Shown here one piece after another: positions 23,401-32,500 of a stretch of DNA of 64,000 bases. Below the pieces are notes generated by a model. It worked only from the letters and a program-made list of their open reading frames with translations, ran no database searches and had not been told where the DNA came from. Source of the stretch: Neospora caninum Liverpool (lineage: Eukaryota; Apicomplexa; Conoidasida; Eucoccidiorida; Sarcocystidae). The DNA is taken from NCBI RefSeq assembly GCF_000208865.1, contig NC_018386.1:1302001-1366000 (forward strand), written 5' to 3'. Position 1 is the stretch's first letter; every line of letters starts with the position of its first letter. The translations under genes were made by a program, and so were the position numbers.

Positions 23401-26400
23401 CAGAAGAAAGGAAACGGCGGTGGAGGCGGCAGCGGCGTTTGCTTTCTCGCGCGGTGAGTCTTCGGCGTCGACGCAGCAGCGCCACCGCCCGTCGTCTGTC
23501 GCGGTGAGACGTCCACCCGTCGTCGTCCGTCTCTCTTTCCTCCCTTTCCCCGACGCGACGCGGTCTGGCCATGCTTGTTGGAGACTGGTGTGCAGCGGCG
23601 ATGCTCCTTTCTCCCTGACTGTTTTCCGATGACGCGGTCGCGACGCCGTTCTCCCTGCGCGCTTCCCCGCTGTCCCGCGCTTCCGCGTCCCCACTCCTCT
23701 CTCCGCTCTCTCGTTCCTCTCCTCGCGTCTCGGGTCTCTCTGCATCTTCCGTCTTTTGGTTCTTTTGCTGGCGTGTCGCGGCCTCACCGCTCAGTTCGCG
23801 AGGCGCCTTCCCGTTCTCGTCGTCCCAGCCCGCGGGGCCTCCCTCACCTGCTTCCCCCGCCCGTTCTGTCGCGTCCCGTCTGTCGCCTTCCCCTGTCTCC
23901 TTCTGCGTTTCCCCCCCTGCGCTCCGCAGTCTCGCCCGCTGGCGCCGCGCAGTTCTCGAGGCGAGGCAGTGAACTTGGCGGAGCTCGGTGAGCCGTGCCT
24001 GCGTGAGGGGCGCTCCCGATATTTGGATGTACAGACTCCGCGCGAGATTCGCCTTCCCCTCCTGCGCGTCCGCCTTCTCTTTGAAGTCGGCCTTCTCTGC
24101 CTTCTCTGCCTTCTCTGCCTTCTCTGTTCCCCTCCTCGCGGGGTCTTCCCCCGGCCGCTGCTCGCGTGCCCGCGCCGCGGTTTGTCTCAGACTGGAGTGG
24201 GCAAGAGACGAAACAGGGACTGGCCCAACCCCCGCTGTCTCGTTCGCCGTGCGCCGAGTCCTCGCCCGGCGCGCCTTTCTCGCTCGGGCCTCGACCTCCG
24301 CGCTCGTCGTCGTCTCCACTCGAGAGAAAGAGCCTCTCCGACCCCCCCTGAGCGCGACAGCAGAGGAACTCGAAGCCGGAGAGGAGGAAACCGAGGCAAG
24401 GGCGCGCGAGCTCGACGAAAAAGAGTCGAGGGATGCGGGGGCGACACGGGGAAGGCAGCCGGAAGGCGAGGAAGCGACGTCGGCCAACGGGCAGAGAGAG
24501 GCTGATCGACTCTCGCGTGCGCAAGTCTCTTCTACTCCTTGACCTCGTATCTTTTTCTTTCTTCTTTCGCCATGGCTTCTGCCCCGACACCGCTTTCGCT
24601 CTCGTGTTTCTTTCTCCCCTGTCGCTTTGTCGCCTTTAAGACTCGATGCAACTGGACGCTTTCCTCGTGTTTTCTCCCGCCGGCCCTTCTCTGGCTCTTG
24701 CTCGCGCGTCTCTGCCTCCCTTTCGCCGCGCTTTTTACCGCCTGGTTGGCGGCTTCCTGCGTCTTCAGCTGCGCCTGCGTCTCCCCGCCTCGCCACGTTG
24801 GCATCGACGCCGTCTGCTGGTCTGCCTTCCGTTCCCTCTCGCTTCTTTCCGGGGCCCGGTGTCTCAGTGCCTTCGCTTGTGGGGCGGAAACGCAAAGGCC
24901 GCAAGGCGGCCGAGGAGCACCGGGACGGGCGCTGGGAAGCGTCAAACAGACGCGCGGGAGACGGGTGTGTTTGCAGTGTCTCTGTGGCTAGCGAAAACAG
25001 GCGTGCGTCGACAAAAAGACATGTGTAGCTGAGCAAATGCATCATGACGCGGCTGCCTATTCGCTCGTAGAGACGCTGCCAGGCAGGCGTCTTCAGAAAC
25101 AAATTGACGCCGTTCCAGCTGTGCACTGAGGCCCTCAGAACGTGCCCCTGCCAGGCCGATGCCGCGACAGAGTACGGCGACAGGCTGGCCGTCCCTGGAG
25201 GCCCACGAGCAGCGGAGAGAGGAGAACCGAAGGACGCATGCGGGGACACAGACAGCGGGACGACAGACGAGCAAGCCGAGGAAGAAGCTCCTCCCCGCGG
25301 CGAAGAAGACGAGTGAAGAGGCGAGGGAGACGCGGCGGGGCAGAGAGGGTCCGAAGCTGGCAACGAAGCGCCCGGAGCCGGCGATCGCGAGGCCGAAGGG
25401 AGGCGCGCTTCTCGAGCTGAGGGCTGGCGAAGGCCGCTCGGCGGAGATGCGGGTGAGAAGGACTGAGGCGGCGCGCAAGGGAAAGAAGCGACGGACGGGC
25501 ATGCAGACGGGGCAGAGAACGGCTGTGTGTGGCGCAGGAGCGGACGATGGGAACTCGGCAGATCCGAAGCTCGGATAGACCCGCTGTGCGAGAAGGAGAA
25601 GCCGGCGGTGAGGACGGACCTGTGAACCCCTGGCGGCAACGCAGCGGAAAGTCGAATTGCAGCTGGTGTTGTTATGAACTCGCGAGACAGCCGACACGGA
25701 CAGCCGAAGAAACACGGTCGAGACGCTTCACAAAAAAAGGCAGGAGCACCTGGAAGACCCCACAGGTGCGCGAGAGTGTAGTGTCGGTGTGTTGGACAGG
25801 CAAAGCGCGGAGCCCACGCACACTGCTTGAGCCTTCCTTTTTCACGTCTGTCGACTCGGCGCAGCGGCCGCATTCATCGCATTTGAGCCGGCAAGAAGGA
25901 AGAAAGGCCTGGACAGAGCGGAAGGAAAGGCGCCTGGTGCTGAGGAGAGAGAGAGGCACACGAAAAGGGGACGTACTGGAGGTGGAGGGGGAAGGCCCCG
26001 GAGCGCCACGCAGCTGCTGCTCGCAGAGCGCGACCCGGGCGACAGTGGCGTCGACGCAGGCGTCTTGGGAAGGAAACTCGAAAACGCGCCTGCATCGCCG
26101 CAGGCAAGAGCGCACGAAGCAGAACCAGAAAAAAGAGTTCCGTCTCGGACGGCAACGCACAGCGGACGAACGAGTTGGAGCGAGCGGGAGAAAGGAAGGC
26201 TACTCCTCTCAGGCACAGTCAGGACAGCGCGTCGCAGAAAGGGAGAGCAACAAACACAACGCAAAGGCAGGAGAGACGTCAGGACAGAGAGTGACACATA
26301 GGTTCTGGTGGCAGGTCGCAAAGGCAGAGAAGAGAGATGTCTTACGGCATGACAAAAGACGGTTCACCTCTCGCGATCGGCCACGGCGGCGCTCGCCCAG

Positions 26401-27451
26401 TCCGAGGCGGAGCCTGCCGAGAGGCCATCAGGGGGTTACCGCCTGTGCGGTGACGGAGCAGGAGACCTGTGTCTTCAACGAGAAGAGTGGTGCGGAGAAG
26501 GTTGAGGAGAGAAGCGTTTCCGCCTTCTTCCTTGGTTTCACACCTCCGCGCTGCGCCTCTGGCAGGCTCCACACAAGCATTTCCACGACAGCCCCGGGAA
26601 ACCCGTCCTCTCTGCTGGTCGGTCTCCGTGCCGCTCTCGTCCTCGAGTCTCTCGTCCGTCCCTGCCTCGCTCGGGTGATCTTCCGTCCCTGCCTCGCTCG
26701 GGTGATCTTCCGTCCCTGCCTCGCGCCCGTTTTCCGCCTCCCCCTCGTCTGTTCCGGCTTCGCGTTCTCCGCTCCTGTCGGCCCTCTCAGGTGCCAGGAG
26801 AGCCTCCCTGCTGCGACAGGGGCGACCGGGTTCTTCCGAGACCGCCTGCTGGCGGGGACAAGAGAGTACGGCCTCAGTTGCGGTGTTAGACCCCACAGCG
26901 CGACCGGCCGCGTCCCCACTTTCTCCCTTATCGCCATTCTCCACGTGTCGACGCGTCTCCGAGCTTCTGCCGCAGTTCGCCTCGGCCCCACGCTGCTCCT
27001 CAGCAGAAGCCAGGCAGCAGTCGGGTGTGGGGGGCAATCTCTGGGAGCGGAGCGCGGGAGAGCGAGGTTGCGGTCCAGCGCTTGCAGGGAACTGGAAAAG
27101 TTCCGGGAGGTTCCAACGGTACGCGAAGCGCAGACAGTAGAGCCCAAGTGTACATACAGGGACTCCCAGTGCCTCCTGAAGCTGCTCCTGCACTCGACGG
27201 GTCCTGGCTCTCGGGCCTAGGAGTTTTTCCTGGCGCTGCCAGGCGCCGTTTCTGGGCTGGTCGACCCTGCCTGCTTCTTTTCTGTTTTCCATCTCTCCGG
27301 GGCGTTCTGCTCCATCTTCCTGATCGGCGTTTCCTCTCGCAACCCGAGCGTGCAGCCTTCCCTCTCCGCGGCGCCTCCCGCGCCATCCATTCTCACTGGC
27401 TGCTTCGCCTGTCGCGCGATCCCGCAAAACGCGCTCCCGATCTCCATGCAT
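11434..27451 (-). CDS. TERT: telomerase reverse transcriptase, giant form of about 4,532 aa, eight exons
   Basis: Exons: 27451-26346, 26089-25977, 25629-22557, 22358-21141, 20820-20236, 19769-15200, 14849-14645, 14162-11434; all seven junctions are GT-AG and agree in phase. Landmarks: TEN-like WNGVNLFLKTPAWQRL then LFVDA (about residue 580); CP motif LPRHLICHHSSF (about 1190) and LFEELLARYRRCDFLRLL (after 1431); QFP motif LRRIVPPQLLGGQRNF (about 1640); T motif HFYVTEAEPSAHRLRYFRK (1838 on); RT motifs 1/2 RFLPKARGCRPLVNL (about 2035), A FFVVGDLQACYEGL, B' GIPQGSNISG, C RWVDDFLFL, D VNQQKLKTNLF, E AGVRFAFDV; CTE VFVDLRLNSPDAACRNVY in exon 7, then LCMRLIDAVLSY. All three catalytic Asp are present. 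It copies an RNA template onto chromosome ends in the nucleus. Ser/Pro, Glu/Lys and Arg-rich spacers make it about four times human TERT. Exons 3-8 are certain; exons 1-2, the start and the unconserved 900-residue tail are less so. Confidence 0.95.
14919..14936. repeat. short TG dinucleotide repeat in TERT intron 6
   Basis: About nine TG units just upstream, in TERT sense, of the acceptor used by exon 7; read as CA in the transcript. Confidence 0.85.
15200..19769 (-). other. TERT: TERT exon 6: reverse transcriptase core with oversized insertions
   Basis: A single 4,570-nt exon carries motifs 1 through E. The motif A Asp codon is at 18511-18509, in VVGDLQACY; the motif C Asp pair is at 16222-16217, in RWVDDFLFL; motif B' is near 16890-16850. 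The gap from motif 2 to A is about 400 codons and from A to B' about 545 codons, where human TERT has an insertion-in-fingers domain of roughly 90 residues. Another spacer of about 220 codons lies between D and E. Spacers are Arg/Glu/Ser/Ala-rich and low complexity, with no stop codon. The exon ends ATGGCA then gtgagt at 15200/15199 and joins exon 7 in phase 0. Confidence 0.95.
17546..17586. repeat. TERT: AAG-rich tract coding for poly-serine in TERT
   Basis: AAG/GAA-type trinucleotide tract, read on the minus strand as a serine run with two Phe (about 15 residues) inside the A-B' insertion of TERT. Confidence 0.85.
21832..21965. repeat. TERT: GAAGGC/GAAGGA degenerate hexamer array coding Ser/Pro repeats in TERT
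   Basis: About 130 bp of GAAGGC, GAAGGA and GAAGAG units. In TERT frame (minus) it gives alternating Ser-Pro and Ser-Ser, in the linker between the CP and QFP blocks. Length is a multiple of three where read. Confidence 0.85.
24088..24127. repeat. TERT: 9-bp tandem repeat (TTCTCTGCC) coding AEK units in TERT
   Basis: Four near-perfect 9-bp copies. On the minus strand they code Ala-Glu-Lys repeats in the charged linker of TERT exon 3. The in-frame unit length supports translation of this strand. Confidence 0.85.
26656..26724. repeat. TERT: 27-bp tandem repeat, about 2.6 copies, in TERT exon 1
   Basis: A 27-bp unit starting CCGTCCCTGCCTCGCTCG repeats exactly at 26656 and 26683, with a partial third copy from 26710. 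In the TERT frame (minus) it encodes the nine-residue unit EAGTEDHPS. The multiple-of-three unit supports this weakly conserved exon being coding. Confidence 0.9.
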
Positions 27452-29550
27452 CGGACTGTCTCCCTGGTGCTGGCGGATTCCAATCGAGAAGCGTCCGCCG
27501 CAGAAGAATGGGGCTGTCACAAAGCGAAGAAAATCGCGTTTCGCGCGCCTGCTTCACGGGGTTTTGCGCCGGGAGACTCTTCATAGCTGTCCTAGAACAG
27601 CAAAACGAGCGCATGTGTGAGAAGCACACACACACGACGAAGCACGAGAAAGGCGCACGCGTTTCTCACGCTTTCCGTGGTCTTCCGTGGAAGCGCCGCC
27701 GCATTTTGATTCGCCAGGGAGTCGAGGAAGAGAGGCTGGTAAACTCGCGCGAGCGCCCTCCGGCAAAAACGTCAGAGCCAAGAACCCGCTGAAAAAGGCA
27801 ATCGAAGTTCCCTGAGACGCTTCGCTTCTTCTGGACTTCACGGGAAAGGCGTGGAAACCACGAATTTCAAACTCCACGTGTGGACCGGTGTGGCGAGGGA
27901 AAAACGAATCGCGTCGTGCTTGGCCGTAGCTCAGACGCGCGCTCGCGGTAACTGGGGAAAAAAAGAGAGCAGAAAAACCGGACGCGGAAAGAAAGGACGA
28001 GGAAAAGGCCAGGGAGAGGCGAGGGAAGACAAGGAAAGTATCGGCCGGAAACGGAGACGACGCCCATCTGTTCTGGAGGGTGGGTCTTGCCGCATCCGCT
28101 TCGCGGCGTTCCGTAGCTGTCGGAGTGTATGACCCTTCTCTACTGTGTTTCTTTCGCACCGTTTCCCGGTGAAAACCTCGCTCCTCTCCACGCTGGTTCG
28201 AATGTTGCAGCGACGCGTCCGCTGTGGAACGCGTCGCTTGAAGAACCGTCCTGTTTCGCAACGACGCAGATCTCAGAAAAACCCACGCTTCGAGGAGAGC
28301 TCGACCGAGAGAGGGGTGCGCCTGGGGCCGCGCCTTGCAGTTACACACCAGAGGGAGAGTCGCTCGGCAGCCAGGCCGCAAGAGAACTCGGACGTGCCTC
28401 GCGAAAAGTCGGGTTTATGGCACATGTGAACAAGCGAAGCAAAGGCCGAAAGCGTCTAAGCAAAGCAAATCCAGTTTCCTCGCCGGAACACAAACTCAAG
28501 GCCTGGTGTGCCGACCGGCTGCTCTCGCTGCGGCTCTGCACGGGGTACTCTCTTCACGCGGTGTGCTGACATAGCGAAAGACTGGCTGAGTTCTCAAAGT
28601 ATCTTTGTCTGCGAGAGGCAAAGACGATTCTGCGTCATTGCAGCGCCTCTCCCGCCGAGATCTCTGAAAGTCTGCTGGGTTTTCTGTGAGGGGAGGGCAT
28701 TTTCAGGCGTTCTTTCAAGGGCTGTGAAGTGAATTTTGCGCAGAGCCTCGGCCAACTCGACCACAAAAATGCCAGGGAGATGGCAAGCGCAGTCTGCATG
28801 CGCATGCACCTTGAGAAAAAGGACGCGAAGACACAACCGAAAACCTGGCATCGAAAAGAAAGTCGGGAAAACCATTTTTGTTCCGAGGGCGTGGCGTCTC
28901 CAACAAAGTTTAGCTTTTCCGTGTAGGTCCAGTCTGCAGTTTCTCATCAGGGAGGACGAGTCGCTCGCGCCGCTCTCTGAATTTTCCTCGTTTTCCCTGG
29001 AGCCCGGGAAAGCATCGACGCACAGCGGCCTCCGAGACGCGGCGCCTGCTGTCTCTCCCAGCAGTGTTGCGGCGCGCATTCTTTCCAAGTCTAGAACTTT
29101 TATTGCGACAACCGAATGCGCATGAATCCACGCATTGGTTCAAACACACAGGAGACTCGCGTGGGCCCCATCTTTTCCGGCTTCTCGGCCGCCTGAACAG
29201 GCCGCCGCCATCCCAGTCAACCGCCGGGGGTCGGCGCTCTTCACACCCCAAAGCGTTGAACCCGTTCTGGTCTTTCTTTTCCTCTCTGACTCTCCACTTT
29301 TCTTCTCCGCTGCTCCGGCTTCTTTTCTACCTTCGTCAGCGCCGGCGCCGTCTCTCTTCCTTGCAGGCGCTCGCAGTGTGCCCCACGACAAACCTGTCGA
29401 GTTCCCCTCACCTCGGGGGACGCACAGTCGAGTCTTTTCTTCTGCCTTTGCCTCTTTCTTCCTCCTCTTCATCTCTTTTTCTCTCTTGTTCCTCTTTTCC
29501 CGCCGTCTTCTCCTCTTCACCCGCTCTGGTCTTTTCTCGGGGGGCGAACG
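27452..29550. promoter_or_regulatory. divergent 5' intergenic region between TERT and the membrane-protein gene
   Basis: 2.1 kb between the outward-facing starts at 27451 (TERT) and 29551. It should hold both promoters. A GCATGCGCATGC-type cluster lies at about 28795-28810 (tctgcatgcgcatgcacc); GCATGC elements are known from Toxoplasma upstream regions. Pyrimidine tracts dominate 29250-29530, just before the plus-strand gene. No coding frame on either strand looked like protein. Confidence 0.45.
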
Positions 29551-32500
29551 ATGGCAGCCAGAATGTCTCTTTCCTCGTCTCCTCTGCTGCTTCGCCCTCG
29601 GGCTCTCGCGCCTCGCAGGCGCGGAACATGCGCACTTGTGTCTCAAGGCCTTCGCCCTCAGTTTGTCTCCGACTGGGTGCCGGTGTCCTCTGTCTCTGCT
29701 GCGTTCCCCTGCACTCGTAAGCATGTCTTTTTTGGCCTAGCTCGCCGAGGCATCCCTCGCCAGCCTCGCTCGTTCTCTTCGTCTCCGAAACTGCCTGCGT
29801 CGCTCGCCTCGGTGGGGGCCTCCTCGCCGCTCCCGTCTCGCCAAGGTCAGTCGCCTGCGCATGCAGGTTCACCGCAGTCGCTGGGGAAGGCAGCATCGCG
29901 CGGCGACACAGAGCTCCCGCGTTAACGGCGGTTGACTCCTGAGCGCGATTCTCATTTTTTTGGCGCGTTGGAACGAAGCGCTTCACTCTCTCTTTCGTGG
30001 GCAGACAGAGGCCGCCGCCTGTCTCCTCTGTGTCCTGTGTCGTCTTCCTTCGGGCGGTATGTGGGGTGTCCCCGACGCGAGAAAGCGCCCCTCCAAATTT
30101 ACGGCTTTCTCTTGTGCGTGTCCTGCGTTGTTCGCACCTGCAGTCCCCCTCAGCCCCGCCTCACTTGCCTCACAGCCGTCCTTCCTTTCTTCCTCGCGAG
30201 CGCAAGATGCCGAGAGAGAAGATCACCTCCGCTTTCTGCGTCCCAGCGGGAGGTTTTTCGTCTCCGCTGGGGCAGGAGCGCCTGCGGGACAGAAGTCGCG
30301 AGACAGCGAGCAAACCCAGACAGGCGAAACACCGAACTTGCTGAAGAAAGACGGGGACGCGTGTGCAGGTTCAGACGGAAAGAAAGACGAGACCAACGCG
30401 AGCGGGGCAGAGCGGCGTGGCGCGGCGGAATCTGAAGGCAACTCGACTTCCGCCGCGTCTCCGAAGGACACTGGCCACGATCCGCCGTCTCCAGCTTCCG
30501 AGGCCGCGGCCTCTGCGGGCGCCGCCTCTGCCCCACCGGAAGGCTCTTCGCCCTCGCCTTCTTCGGCGCCATCGTCTCAGAGTGAGGGCGAGAAAGAGAG
30601 GTCGGAAGAGAAGAGCGACAGCAAGTGGGGATTTCGCCACTACTTCTTCTCCGCCCTGGGTCTTGGTCTTGCCGGCGGCTTCGTCTACGTCCTGGCAGAG
30701 AATGGTAGGTTCCGTGTCTCCTCAGGACGCGACGGTGATCGTTCGCGAGTTCTCTTCGGGAGTATCTGGGTTCTCAAGCCCGAAGGCGTTCCCACACACG
30801 CGCGGAACAGCAGTTTTGAGTAACACCATTCAGTGATCCTCGTTTCCTGGGATTCTTGTTTCCTAGATTCTTGTTTCCTTGGATTCTTGTTTGCTTGCCT
30901 CGCGTCTCAGTTGCAGGGAGAGGGCGACTCTAGCTTCCTTCGCCAGCAACAGACTCGCGGCGGACGGAGCACTAGAGGTAGACGAGGAAGTCGTGGCGCA
31001 CATAGTCGATTTTCGGTGTAGCTACAGTGCCTGTGACTCATGCCTTTATATTTAGTCGATTTTCGGTGTAGCTACAGTGCCTGTGACTCATGCCTTTATA
31101 TTTTGCATGCACCCAAGAGGCCGTTGTGCGTGCCTTTCGCAGATTTCAACGTCGCGAAGGCCGAATGGGCCGTCGGCGAGAAGATTCGTGCACGAGTGTT
31201 CAAGTACACACGCACCGGTCCCCGTGAAGACGCCGCCGACCGCAGCAGATTCAATGTAAGTGTCGCGCAAACCTCATGCCAGGGGGCGAGCTGACAGGGT
31301 TTAGGGGTAGGGCGAGGGGGGCGGGTGTGGGGCATGTCCCAGTTCGTTTGTTCCAGTCGGCTCTTTCAAAGCCTTAACGAAAAGTGCAGCCTACCACCAC
31401 AACACGGGGAAACGGGAGGTTCTGTCAGTCCGTGGGGTGAGCATCTCATTTGCGTTGTACCCGGCAGGGCGTCTCGTGCCGAGCTGCAAATGTTCGTGAG
31501 CGCTCCGCGCGTGTGCACCAGCTGCCAGGGCGAAGCTAGGAAGCTGAGATAACTGCGACACGAAGCATCGGGTCCGTCTTTGAAGACGTGTTGGGCGTGT
31601 GCAATCAGGTCGGACTTGGCGACGATCTGCAGAAAGAGATCGCGATATTTTTCCTCCAACTTGATTTGGATAAGCGTAAGCACCACCAGGCGAGCTGCAT
31701 CCGAAGGTAGACTTGCCGCCGCGATAGGTGGTTCACGGGAACGAGTGAAGCGCCGCACTTGCTTGTCTCTTTGGGTGTGTGTACACGAAGATCTAACCCA
31801 CTGCAGTATCTGAGTGTGGGGGAGTTCCGAAACGTGAACTGATTCTCTGCCGACGGATTCTGACTGGACGCGGCCCGCGACCACTTCAAAAGCGAGGCAG
31901 CCTTTCTCCGGACTCGCCGGCGCGTCCACGCCGCGCTTTACGATGGACGCCAAAGCGTCTGCATGTCTTCCCTCGTCCGGCGCCATTCCCTGCGGCCTCT
32001 TGCGCGGAACGGTCGTCCCCACGAGGCAAACAAACACAATCTGTGGCGGGTGTCGGCTCTGGCCTGCACGCGAGACTCGCGCCCTTCGCCCCTCTCTCGC
32101 ACATCCCCCCTCCAGCGTGTGTGCTGCTTGTTGTCTCGTTTCTATCTGTAGCCAACGGCGTGCGTCGCAGCGACGTCATGGATCTCGTCGAAAAGGTGCG
32201 AAGAATGCGTTTTGCAGACAAGACTGAGGCAGAGACAGCGTTGGAGAGACAGTTTGCCGCGATGTGAAAGCGCAGAGCCTGCACGCGGGAACCGAAGATC
32301 ACGGCCAAGCGTCTCACTTCAGAGCCGCAGGGTGACGCTCCCTCGAGTCTCTGCCCGCCCACCAAGCCTGTGGCCAACCGTGCGCGCGCCGGTGAAAGAC
32401 TGAACGAACTGGCGTCTTTTTTGGTGGACAGTGTTGTGCTGAGGATCGCACGTGTCGCTGTGCACTCCGAATATCGCGCTGCAAACACCATACCAGTGCT

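Noticed and set aside
25529..27220. 563-codon plus-strand open frame antisense to TERT exons 1-2
   Set aside because: Arg/Ser-rich shadow with no recognisable domain; the minus frame fits TERT splicing.
31366..32037. Minus-strand 223-codon frame
   Set aside because: It overlaps exon 4 of the plus-strand gene, whose splice sites and phases agree on both sides; no domain seen.
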